From Seriola aureovittata (taxonomy: Eukaryota > Chordata > Actinopteri > Carangiformes > Carangidae), in assembly GCF_021018895.1 (NCBI RefSeq), contig NC_079380.1:5958236-6022235 (forward strand): a DNA stretch of 64,000 nucleotides, written 5' to 3'. Of this stretch, positions 24,383 to 36,288 are shown piece after piece; the stretch's first letter is position 1, and each line of letters begins with the position of its first letter. The notes beneath the pieces were generated by a model. The model was not told the DNA's origin, made no database searches, and was given only the letters and a program-made list of their open reading frames with translations. The translations under genes were made by a program, and so were the position numbers.

Positions 24383-24690
24383 TATGCATGGACGGATTAT
24401 GAGACAATGGACCGCTGGGCGCAGACATGTAATGGGGCCCCCACCCCTCCTGCACAGGAGAAAGACACCCAGACTGAAAACAGCACGTTCATCCTCTCAG
24501 ACACACAAAACGACTCAGTGATTTCATCTGTGGTCATTTTGCGTCTTCGTGATCATGCGATTGACTTTCCAACAAGAAATATTAAATGTCACTTCATACT
24601 CATTCAGATGTTCTGAGCCAGGGGGCCCCTGACCCTTTGGGCCCCTGCCCAGTGTGCCCGTTCAGTAATCCATCTATGATTGCATGATAC
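24383..24690. repeat. Interspersed repeat with partly inverted ends
   Basis: The left end (gcatggacggattatgagac, then cgctgggcgcagac) and the reverse complement of the right end (catagatggattactgaacg, then ggcacactgggcaggggccc) are recognisably related. Both carry ggggccc-rich blocks. Probably a degraded non-autonomous element; no ORF. Confidence 0.4.
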
Positions 24691-25222
24691 TGACACTGCT
24701 GAACAACAGCACTGCTGAACTGCAGATGTTGCTTGGTCGTCATTCTCTTGTAATAGACATAAATGGACCAAATCTAAGATACATACTTATTCCATACAGT
24801 ATATACTACATACATATTGTCATATTGTACTATTTTAGTTGTTGACATTCAAAGAAGTCAGCCTACTGATCTGCTTTATACTGAGAGGAAGCTGCACTAC
24901 ATGTGCAACAGAAAGCAAAATGATATAAAAAATAATTAAGATCAAATATTTATTCATTCGGTTTTCTAAGATCTTTATTAAGCTTTTTCCCCACCACCAA
25001 TTTCTTTTTATTTCCTATCCTCTCAATTTGCTTTGTGAATTGCATTGTGGTTAATAGTATCCATTAACAGCACACTTAAAAAGCGATTGCATTTAGTATG
25101 CATAATGTCTGGTTCAAATGAGCTTTCTTTTCATGACTTTTCCAGAGTGAACACACACAAAGTGAAAACCTGCTTAGAATCCATATGTAGAGAGCTGGTT
25201 TCTATTTCAAGGACTTGTCCAA

Positions 25223-25294
25223 AGGAAGCACGCAGACTTGAACTGGGGACCTCTTGAGCTGCAGTCAAACACTCTGCCACTGAGCTACACCCCA
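25223..25294 (-). pseudogene. Diverged tRNA-Cys-like sequence
   Basis: 72 nt with GCA at the anticodon, loop CTGCAGC and intact D-arm. The acceptor is TGGGGTG/TGCTTCC, with several wobble pairs and a T-C end mismatch, and the T-stem CCCAG/CTGCG has a mismatch. A decayed outlier of the cluster is more likely than an active gene. Confidence 0.6.
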
Positions 25295-25607
25295 TTATGT
25301 CTACAACAGGTAGTGACAGTAGGTTGTTTCTCTTGATGTCAGCAGAAACTAAAAGTAGTAAATCAACACTGCCCCTGTGGTGGCTGAGTCTGCAGAGATG
25401 GCCTTGACTATGGCACAAACAAACACACACACGGATTTTTAAAAAAGTTACTTACAAAGTGATTTAGTGTGTGTTTCTCACAAGTTAGAGTTTGACCATA
25501 ATTTGGGGATTTTTTAATCTGCCGTCAAACTGTCACAGAGGAACAGGCCTCTGGTCTGATTGACTGAGAATAACTGCAATCATTCCTCCTTCGTGCTCAT
25601 ATTACAG

Positions 25608-25608
<1 letters not shown>

Positions 25609-25649
<41 letters not shown>
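25609..25649. repeat. (TG)n microsatellite
   Basis: 41 bp perfect TG, about 300 bp right of the last tRNA-Cys relic. Confidence 0.95.
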
Positions 25650-25654
<5 letters not shown>

Positions 25655-27039
25655 TCTGTGATGGTTTTAAATAATCATTATCTTCACTGTTGTCAACATC
25701 GGCATCAATGCCATCTTCACATAGCTGTCTATAAAAATCAGTTTGACTGAAAACATATATGAGGACTCTCATCAAAAGGATATTAAGATATCAAATTATT
25801 CAAGGTTATTACTAAGATGAACTGTCCAAAAAATACATTCTACTACTTATGAAGGAAAAAAAAATAGCTGTGCATTTAAGAAAAACATTTAACAGAAACT
25901 GTGACTGTGACTTTGACTTTGAGCGACACGATATGAATTTAAAGAGGATTTATACTCAGCACATGATCTGTGAAATTTGGTGATAGCAACTGGTCCGCTC
26001 CAAAGAGAGAGATAAGGAAAGAGACTGAGATAGCGTGCAGTCCTAATTTGAGCAACCACCGCTGGTGAGTGGATTTGGACAATATCAAACGAACATCTTT
26101 TATTGTTCGTGGCATCGTGTGATTACGGCTCCATGAGAGGGCAAGAGGGAGGCAGCGGAGTGATGGAGTGCGGAGGGCATGCGGGCTGAAAGTGATGGGG
26201 AGGATAATAACCATGCCCCCACATTTCTGCAAGCAGAGACTACAGTATATGGTTGACATAAAACATTTAGTACTAGACTGGCCAGGGTTAGCTGATTATG
26301 TGGATATTTTCCAACTTTTATCTCAGAGTTGAAAGTGTCCTCTCATGACTTTTCTAACAACTCTCTGCTCAAACTAGTCTTGGTAGTTTTGTCGGTGTTG
26401 GCAGCTTATTGGACTTCTCTCAGGGCCCCAAATCTACTGGCATTCATAACAGGCAGCATGTTGGGCATCAATTATTTGTTATACTTTGACAGTTTTTTTG
26501 GCTCTCAGTTGTCCAAATGATTCTGTAAATATAGTACAAATAATACTGGAGTTTTGATGCAAATATTAAAATACCAATCAGTGTATAAGCCAATTCTAAT
26601 TCTTTACACTAAACACATAGAGTAACTTATCCTGATCCTGATCAAAGGAGCCATCTCTAAGTTTTGCTATTGCTACATAGCCAACGTTAGCATTAACAGA
26701 TGTTTGCTTACCAGCCTTGCCAAGAGCTTCAGCCATCGTTGCTTTACAGTACAAGAGTTTATAATACGTTCTATTAGCAGCGTCCCTGGACACTACAATC
26801 ACTCGGTATTGGCAAGAAACAAAATGGGCCGGGCTAGCTGGTTAGCATGCTAACTTCAGCAGGAGAAAAGAAGTGATAAGAGTTAACATTGCCGTTATTT
26901 TTCCACCTGTGGAGCCAGCTCTTGGTGAGTAAAGGAATGAATTTTGCTTGCAGGACTTTTTGTTATTGTCGTATGTTACAATACATCTGAGGAAGATTTG
27001 ATGTCAGTTTTGCAGGTACTTGTTCTGTTCATAAAGCAA

Positions 27040-27372
27040 ATTATTGGACAAATTAAAATCCTGGCCCAATGTTTGATGTAGAAGGTCAGGGAATCACCAA
27101 AGGTATTTCAGTTCATCCTGAGAGAAATATTAATATCTGTAGCAAATTTTAAGGCAATCCATCCAATACTTGAGGCAGCTTACTAAAAAACTTAATGGTG
27201 GCATTAGAGGAAAAGTGAGGAGATCACCAAAGTCTTTGCAGTACATCCTCTGGGGATTATGAACGTCTGTAGAAAATTTCAGAGCAATCCATCCAAGAAT
27301 TATTGCTGAAATGTCAGTCTTTACCAAAGTGGTGGGTTGGCTGACCGACACACTGACACTGCCATCCACAGA
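27040..27372 (+). repeat. Dispersed teleost repeat with an internal duplication
   Basis: Two similar subunits are visible: ggtcagggaatcaccaaagg ... ggcaatccatccaatac and gtgaggagatcaccaaagtc ... agcaatccatccaagaat. They end in accaaagtggtgggttggct, then gaccgacacactgac. These phrases belong to a widespread fish repeat of unknown mechanism. Confidence 0.55.
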
Positions 27373-30300
27373 CTTTTTCAAAGAATAAATATGTTAAAAA
27401 GCTCCACTTCTGTTTGCTAGGATATAACTACTCATACATGCTACTCTCTATCTCTTATTAGTTTGTTTCCACTAAAAGCTTATTGTACACGCTCGTTTAT
27501 TTCAACTGAACGCGCATCATTGTTTTTCCTTTTTCCTTTTTGCCAACCAATCACAAAACATCTCACTAAGGTGAATAAGTATTAAAGTTATTTCATTTGG
27601 ATCTCAAAAGGCCACACACAGCACTTCATCCATTCACAATTCATCCCTCCAGGATGCATCATAACAGGGTTATAAAACACAAAGGCCAGATTTTTAATTG
27701 CTACCCTTACCCTTTCCTGAGAGCCCCGTCCTGTCCTGTTCCTCGCTGGTGGCCCTAGGTCTCAGAGAGTCAGCAGGTTGAGACTCATTTACCTCCAAAA
27801 GCCATGTACTTCTCCTCCCATCCTATCACTGTCTGTCGATCCCAGACTTCACCCTCCCTTCACCCCTCCCAGGGGGTATTATAACCCACCACCACCTCCT
27901 TATCCTCATCATCACCACACATAAAAAAAAACACACACACACACACACACCCATCCCCACCCCCAGCCATGACCCAGTTTGGAGGGGATGAGGGGGTAAG
28001 TGAGGACCATTGTGAGAGTGTACCACAGGGAGAGAGGCAAGATGCTCTGCCTCCCTCATTCCTCTCTCTTTCAAGAAGAGCTCACACTTGGTTAAGCACA
28101 CACACTGAGGCGCTTCATGAGAGATCGGCCGCGGAGCTGCGTGTTTTGTTTTCATTTTTTTTTGTTGTCGGGATGCCACTGTTGATTTTAGGTCAGGGCC
28201 ATTTGATGTCACTCGAGGTTAAGGGGTATGTAAAGGAGGGTAAGTGAGACGAAGAGACAGAGATGAGGGGCCTCAGGTTGAGAGACAAAGGACACAGTAC
28301 CTGGCATCTGGGAGAGAAGGAGTAGAGTGAGTATGCTGCTTCATCACTTTACTTTGCAGCTTGTGTCTTGTCTGTTTGTGCTTGTATTTTTGTATCTTCT
28401 CATTTAAATGTGATGAAAAAGGAGGAAACCAGATATTTACCAGTCTGTTCCTGAACTCGTCTTTTAGAAGAAGTCATATTTCTAACACTTTACTCACGGT
28501 GAAACTGAACAAAAGGCACAGATGCACACAGAGAGGCTGTTCCTGCCTCAGAGATTCTTCCTGTAACATATGGAACCAGTTTACTGTTACGTTTCTTCCC
28601 TTCGGACACTGTTAATGAGGGAACTTTTAGTTTCCCACGAACTCGGAGGAAGAATCACTCCTCCACAACTCGCCTCCCTCCTGCAAATGAAGAAAAATAG
28701 CTCATTCATTCATCCATCTCAGCAAAGACTTCCTCATCTCAAGAGTCTCTCACGTTTGACCAAAATGTTCAGCAGTTTGCTGTTTTCATCCTTCACCAGT
28801 AAAAGGTCCTCTGATGTGAATTTCTTTATGTCTTCTGCTACTTGTTTTATCAGCCAGAGGCCCAACGCTGGGGTCCTCTATCTGCTCAACCCTTTGGAAT
28901 TTGCAGTTTATTTGTGTTTCATGGCCGCATGCATTGATCACTCTGCAAGTAAGTTTCATGTCTGTGTTTGTGTGTGTGTGTGTTTGTGTCTGTCTGTGTA
29001 AATACATGCACCACGCAATCTGGTAGAGATTAGCCTATGAAATGAATATGATTAACAACTCTGATAACCTTCTGTGGGTGAACTCAGCTTAATGCAAAGT
29101 CACTCTGGGAAGTGCATGTTTTTAATCACATCAGGGGCAAATTTGCTGCCCAGAAAAAAAAGCAGACCACCAGAAAATGTTGATACGAAATCCATTTTTA
29201 GCTATGGTGTATTTTTTTTTTTTTGTGGTGATTTGAATATCTCTGAGTACCTAACAAAGGAGCTTATCCAGCCCTTCATTGCAGGAGAAGGGGATCCACA
29301 ACATAAGAACCCCCCTGTGCTTTTTAAGCCGAGCATTTTTGCCTGCGGTCCGTCCTCCACAGTGCCGTTATAGTATTTATCTCTACTCATATTGTGAATT
29401 CACAAGCAAAAGCTGTGACCTTTTTTACTGACATAAATTTGCAGGTTTTTATGTGTGGTCTCTTAGCACCAAAGCAGCCACGATTTAACCCACATATAAC
29501 GATCCAGAGGGAGGGTTATCGTGGACAGATGTGTGGCCAGCTACTGTGTGAGCAGATTAGTTTGATCTGTGCAGCCTGTGTGGGACAAGGTGGAGGCTCG
29601 GGAGGGCATCTGTGAAGCCTGAGGATGCCGCTGTCTGAACAGAGGGAGGGGGCACTGTGGCAACGAACCTCAAACAAGGACAGTGAGAGGAACATCGGCT
29701 TTAACAGAACCTGCTCAGAGGTCCCAGCCATTACTCTCACAGCTCTCTGATGATTTCATTGTGGCGTTTTTTGTTTTTTTTGTTTAAAAAACGCATTAGC
29801 GCTGCTGGTGACAGCCTCTTTTATGAAATTAACTTCAATGAAACAACAAAATAGACCCTGATATCAACATTTATTCATTTATTTTTAGATGACAATAGTT
29901 TAAAAGAATCTCACAGGCTATTGAATAGTGGCACACAATAGACCTCATTGTGCCTGAATTTCCATCTCAATTATTCTCTACATTGTCCATTTTTGAAATA
30001 AAAGTGTTTCTTTTTTTTTTTTAAACATGATTACGCTTTACAAAGCCAGAAAATTAAATCTCCACTGCAGCCCTTTGTTATCAGCGGCGAGGCTGGCTTT
30101 GGTCTGGATCTGCTCCGATTAAATTTTCATTGAGGATTTTTTTTAATATAAAATGTAAAAATGTGACTCCTTCACAGATAGAACCACGTTTTTGAAGCTA
30201 GCAGCGTAATTAACCTTTCTCTCTGTTGACTACTTTTGTTCCCTCTCTGGCTTTGCCTTGCTTAAAATCCTGCTTTGGCAGTGAAGACTGCTGTATAATT

Positions 30301-31004
30301 TAAGTTTTAGCACTAACTCCTTTTCTCCATGAATGCAGAGGGTTTGAATTAACAAGTATGAAGTTTATTTGGTATCCCGGCTCTATCTGGTTTTACTGTG
30401 TCTCTGTTCTTACTTCAGTATCTTTTATTGAGTGAAATCCTACATCTCACCGGTGTTCCAAAGAATAGAAAAGAAAAGCTCATATTTATCATATTATCAC
30501 CTTTGCAGACTAAGTATTTGTGTCTGGCTCAGTGATAATGTTATTCTGTCAATCAGCATTCGTGCTACATTGAATGATAGCAGACAATATCTTTGTGTCA
30601 AGTGTTAGACAATGGGAACTTGTAGCAGCACTGAAGAAAAATAGTAAATATACCTAATATTATATTATAAGACCATTAGCTGCTATTGCACATAAGACTG
30701 GTAACAGACCAAACAAATCATGGCCCTTTATTTTCATCAACCACACACTTTCATCCCTGGTAACAGTAAAAGAAAATTGTACGCTGGGGTGGAGTTACAT
30801 AGGTAAAAATCCCTCTGCAGCATATGTTGCTCACCTGCAATAAACCTGTTACAGTTCAGTTACACCGAGCTCATAATATTTTATTTTCTAAAATTCATGA
30901 ATCTGCTGCAAATTTAATAAGAACATGTTTAATAACACGAGAATCAGTTTATTGCACAGGGCTGGATTTTTATGATTGAGAGCTAAAGGGCTTAATATAA
31001 CATT

Positions 31005-31006
<2 letters not shown>

Positions 31007-31036
<30 letters not shown>
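31007..31036. repeat. (TG)n microsatellite followed by G-run
   Basis: About 30 bp TG ending in agggggggtg. Confidence 0.9.
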
Positions 31037-31039
<3 letters not shown>

Positions 31040-31886
31040 GGGGGGTGTCTGTCATTATGATGATGGAGAGAGACGGCAGGGAAAGCTGAAGCGTGCCGGT
31101 CATTAAAACTTTCAGACAAACCACTGAAAGTAATCAAGATCACATAAAAGTGTAACAGTCGAAAAATGAAGAGTGTTTTAGGGGCAGCGGTCCAACAGCA
31201 GATCAGCAGCATCGGCAGCCAAATTCATCCAGGCTGAAGAAAGAGCTGATCATTTCTTTTATTGGATCTTTTACAATCTCTTTAAAGACACTATAAGAGA
31301 TCTAACTGATGATTAGCATGAGACTGAAGAAATGTTTAAAGCCTGGACTGACGTTCATACTTCACAAGGGGAAAAAAGTCCCGATGGGCAGCGGCTGCAG
31401 CATCTGTACGGATGTTTGTCTTTGAATGAGCCAATAGATGGATCTTTACAGGGGCCACACAATATATTAGTTGATATAATGTCCAATAATAGTTTCACAT
31501 AGCAGTTAAACACGTTTCATTTGTCTATAAATGTATGTTTGTATGCTTCACTTGATTCAAGTTTATCCAGAGGCTAATAAATCTGTTAGCCTTACATAAA
31601 CTCATTAGAGCTTTATTTCTACCATTTACAGTACATTCATTATTACTGCCGCTGGCCTGCGTTGATTAATATGAATGTGCCTGTGTGGGTATGTGTGTTT
31701 ATACAAGGATCTGCATATACTGTATCAGAGCGTGAATATGTAGACAAACAGTTTAGAGACTGAGAGGGAGGACTGGGGAAATCATTTTTAAACTCCCCTT
31801 TTTTCACAGTGTATTTTATTAACTGTTTATTAATAGTTCAATAAGAGAGAGTCAGAAAAAGTGTTTCCTCTCGGGCCATCAGGATG

Positions 31887-31899
31887 TGACCTCTGACCT
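31887..31899 (-). promoter_or_regulatory. Second DR1-type element
   Basis: Minus strand AGGTCAGAGGTCA, two perfect half-sites with a G spacer, about 1.2 kb upstream of the 33108 site and in the same orientation. Confidence 0.4.
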
Positions 31900-33107
31900 C
31901 TGTCCTTTGACATCCTGTGTATTGTCCAGCACGTTGTCCTATTTGCATTGCCCTGCACATCTGCACTCATGGGTTTACAGAACTGTATTGTATAGTTTGT
32001 GTTACAACCAACATAAGTACATTTTTATACACTGAATAATTGCAGAGTTCGGCTGCATGATGGACCAGAAGACAGTTTTGCATTTTAATATATATTTTGC
32101 ATATAGTAATATACACCTTTTTGATATTTTTTTAATAACTCTTATTTTTACTTGAGACCACTAACTGTAGGCACATACATTCGCATCAAAAAACATCAAT
32201 GAAGCAGCTCACATTAATACAAAATATTAAAAAGATGCCAGAAAAGTGTGTTTTGAATGGAATATTAGTTATTTTCTCAGGTGGTTTTTATTTCCCTGCA
32301 TGCTCATGTGGGATTACGAGACGCTACTAAACATCAAAAATATAACAACAAGACAAGATCTACGTTTTACACATACGCAAAACCAAAAGAAAACATTCAT
32401 AACTTTATATATACATCTACATGTGTTAACATTTCAAAGATATTGTGCACTATACAGCATAAAAGATAAAAGAAATGCTAATGTTTCTCCTGACATCCTC
32501 ATCTCGAAGGCTTCCTCTGTATTAACTGTTTAAATACACCCAAGTTAATATCTGTCAAGTCAAAGGGAGCTGACAGTGTTTAAGTTCAAATACAGAATCC
32601 ATGACCTGTTGCCTGTCATGCACCTTCACCTGTTGCTGTGCAGAACTCCCCTAGATGATACGTACAGTTACAGCGTCTCCCTGTTATGCAATTACAACCT
32701 CCGTCCACCTGCAGTGGTCCCGTGCACAGGTCAAGGGGTTTGTCCCATGGTGGGCTCATTCCCCTGGTGTCCCTGCTGAGCCCGTGGCCCTGCAGCTGCA
32801 GTGCCGTGTTCACACGATGAGTCACCGCGGTGCACCTCAGCCAACCTCACTTCAGTGTTTCTCATAGTCATGCCACTTTTGTGTTAAGGGACATTGTGGC
32901 TTTACACCACATGCTTCTCGAGGCTGTTGCACGTGTCTGTGTGTGTGTGTACTATATCTGGATGTGAGTCTCTGTGGATCCCGAGGGATGGAAGCCAGTG
33001 ACTGAGGGGATCCTTCCAGTGACGCTAGTGTAATGGTAACTGTCTATTTGACTCAGAGCACGAGGTAGTGATATTTGGAGAGTTCACCCCTTAGGAACTG
33101 ATCTTGT

Positions 33108-33120
33108 TGACCTTTGACCT
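33108..33120 (-). promoter_or_regulatory. Perfect DR1 nuclear-receptor element
   Basis: Minus strand AGGTCAAAGGTCA, the exact direct repeat with 1-nt spacing bound by RXR heterodimers, HNF4 or COUP-TF. It lies about 3.2 kb upstream of the gjc1 coding exon. Function untested. Confidence 0.45.
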
Positions 33121-35913
33121 TGTACACTGCTGGTAGGGCTATGAGCTATGTCACAGGCTCTGAAGAAAGTGATGCTTTGATGACCCATCATTCCACAGTC
33201 ATGACCTTTAGGGCTGATGGTTATAGAGTCATTGATCCTAAATGTGATTCCCTTTCAAAGCTCATTAGCGGTCTCCTATTATATAAAATCCCCGTGAGAC
33301 TACGCTGGAGGGGATTTTCTTCGTCATTGTTTCCTTTTCTGACTTTGGGACCAGAGTCTGGTCTTTGTTTTTTCATGTTTTCATATGTGACATGATTTCC
33401 ACCAATTAGCTTTTCATTCTTCATATCAAAGTAACAGAGAGAAAACCTGCCTGCTCTGTCTGCGCGCCGCTATTCGGGACGCTGACTCACCCTGCTAACT
33501 TAATGCACAGAGTCAGCTTCTTACCCTTAACTGCCCCACTAGCTCCCGCAGACATAAATTGGATGAGAAAGCAAAATGCCAGGTTATGTGTGGCTGAGGT
33601 AGCAGCTGTGTGACTGGGCTGGAGCGTCTCTCCTGGTCAGGAGGGAGTGTGACAGACTACCAGGGAACTAAAGGGACGAAGTACAAGTATAGTTCATCGA
33701 AGCACACGCTGAAGTTCCTCTGTGTCTTGTGAGTCTCCGGCTACACAGATGTATTAAACACAGTCCCCGTGTGCACGTCGTAGATTGAAATATGACTCTT
33801 ATTATATTGCAGGTATTGCATATTAGCAGGTATTGCCTAAGCTTCAGTCAGTCATTACAAAGTCTTGTTGTGCAGCAAAACATTTTACAAAGCCACAGAA
33901 TTTCATTTTAAATTCTAGTGGAAAGTTTCCAAAAATACCTAAATATGTAATTCAGAACTTTGGGAAAATGTGCAGAGATATTTTTTAAAAAATTTGAAAA
34001 CTTGTGTTTCCATATTTCACTCAGTGTAATATGTAATACTTGTGTGAAAGCAAACATACAGAACATACAGAAACTGTATGCTAAGGGGTTTATACCGTGG
34101 CCCAGACGGGTCAACTCAATGTAAAAGCCACAACACAAATGTAAAAGCCAAACACAAATCCAAACACTACAACACTTTGTGTGGCTTAAGAAAAGAGATA
34201 AGAAAGGAATTTTGCTCTTAATTTAATCACAGCCAAAGCAAATATTGTGCACTTTCAAAACAATTTTCACAGATGCTGGAAACCAAAACTCAAAAATGAC
34301 TGTTTCACAAGAGTGAAATGTAGCAGAGCGAGAAGTGTATACACACAGTTTATACACATCTACAACACACTTATTACACAGGTGGTTGTGAGCTGCATAA
34401 TTCAAAAATATTCAGCTCCCAATTAAACAGATCAGCACAGGAACATGTGATCTAACATAAGCACATTACAAAACACACATTAAATCCTCCACATCACAAC
34501 TATTCAATTAAGTACCATAAGTTAACCCAAAAAAAAAATGTAATTGTAATAAGAAGTACAACATGAAAAGACAAGATAGAAAAAAAAGAGGATACAGTAA
34601 TAATAATACATCTGTTGCAACACAACATTAAACAGCCTCACCATTATATTACACCAAGCTGTTTAACCTTTGCAGCTGACTGTCCGTCCGTGCAGCACAG
34701 TAGAGTATAGTAGAGTTATGTAAAGAAACACAATGCTGTAATGTGGGAAAAGTCAGACAGAGCTGGACCGTGGAAGGACACTGCGATGACTGTGCGCGCT
34801 TGTGGCAGCCTCTCACTCCTCTGCGACCATGTGCTGCTTACTCACACACCATGTCGGTCACAGACGCTCACAGTTCGCCCGCTCACAAACTCCTCACTTC
34901 TTACTGTGATTGCAGGATCGTGCACAGTTCAGGCAGCTGTGCACTCACACAGTGATAATGCATACCGGAGTATGCAGATACGCTCAAAGGATTCCTGACA
35001 TCTACCTCCTGTGTCCCAAGCATGTCCTTATATGGTCAGAGTGATCGATACTCAGCACATGTTTCATCACAAGGCTTCTTCAAAACATCCCGCCCCTCTC
35101 CGTTCCCACTGGAGACACAAAGCAGAGGACTGGGAGCTGCTGCTCATCTCCTCCAGTGAAATTTTCCCTCTCGCTGCAGCTGCAGCTCATTCACAGTATA
35201 AGCTCTCAACCTGCTTGGTAAGGATATCGTCCCTGGAAGCCCTTTAAACCCCAACCTAAGCTAGTATTCATGGTTGGATTTTCCTCTCAGTCTGGCTGAC
35301 AATAAGCCATGCGCTATTGCGGCTTCATAAGGGAGGAAAAGTTCTGTGGAGTTGTCATACTCATCCCCCAAAGCCGCCCTGAGGGACAGCAGGGTTTGGG
35401 TTCAGCTCCACTGCCTGAGCTAATGTGGGTCTGCTGTCTGACTACCCGCTCCAACGGTTTGTGCCCGGGCCACCTGCTGATTCTGCTGGTTTGAATGGAC
35501 TGCCTGAAGCCCAGACCTAACCTACATAGACAACATGTCTCTCTTCCTAAATTGTGCTCACACACACACACACACACGCACACGCACATAAGCATGACAC
35601 ACCACAGCACAATGCCATTTACCTCCCAACCAGAACAAACCAGTCAAGTTAATACAATCCTGAAAACTGCACCTCACACAGAGGAAGGCTCACTAAGAGG
35701 ATTTATTTCTTCAAAAAGAGATAGGCTGTTAAATAAAGTATGTGTGTATTTGGCGATAGCAAATTCCCTATTTGGATTATTTCGCCTCCTTCTCAGTGCT
35801 GCTTGATGGTATTTTTCTTAATACCGATATCCTCTTTCCACCCTGTTTGGTCTTCTAATTCCCTAAAAAGCCTGAACTTGACAGCAGCCTCACTGTGGCA
35901 CTGAGCTCCCAAT

Positions 35914-35916
<3 letters not shown>

Positions 35917-35955
<39 letters not shown>

Positions 35956-35970
35956 GTGTGTGTGTGTGTG
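35917..35970. repeat. (GT)n microsatellite upstream of gjc1
   Basis: About 54 bp of GT with a single TTG break, about 370 bp before the gjc1 coding exon. Confidence 0.95.
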
Positions 35971-36214
35971 CGCTCCAAGAAGCAACAGATCAAATTAAGG
36001 ATATAATGATGCCTGAGCTCACAGAGGAACACTCATTTTAATTAAGGCAATTGTTATGTCAACCCCTTTCACATTTTGCCACTGAACTTGCAGAACTAAT
36101 GCTGTTTCCACAGGGATAAAAGTCTTACTTGAAAATTTTGGACAAAGCTTACTACATGCTTTGATCACATTTTGAAAGTATTTATGGTGAACTCATCCTT
36201 TCCCCCCCCCTTTT

Positions 36215-36288
36215 CTCTCCTCCTCTTTCTCCAGAGTCTGTGAACAGGTGAGAGAGGGACACTGTCTGCCCCACTGTCCAGCGACACC
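36215..36288 (+). other. gjc1: 3' splice site and 5' UTR part of the gjc1 coding exon
   Basis: A long pyrimidine tract (36191-36232, including a run of nine C) ends in ccag at 36231-36234. It is followed by about 54 nt of untranslated sequence before the ATG in the context gcgacaccATGag, close to a vertebrate initiation consensus. This fits the common connexin structure of a non-coding first exon spliced to one coding exon. The first exon is not identified. Confidence 0.65.

Larger units (their letters stand above)
25300..36214. other. Intergenic region upstream of gjc1
   Basis: No coding exon recognised. Holds the teleost repeat at 27040-27372, short CA/TG tracts (27931, 31007, 35559, 35917) and two DR1 motifs. 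Any non-coding first exon of gjc1 may lie here. Confidence 0.55.
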
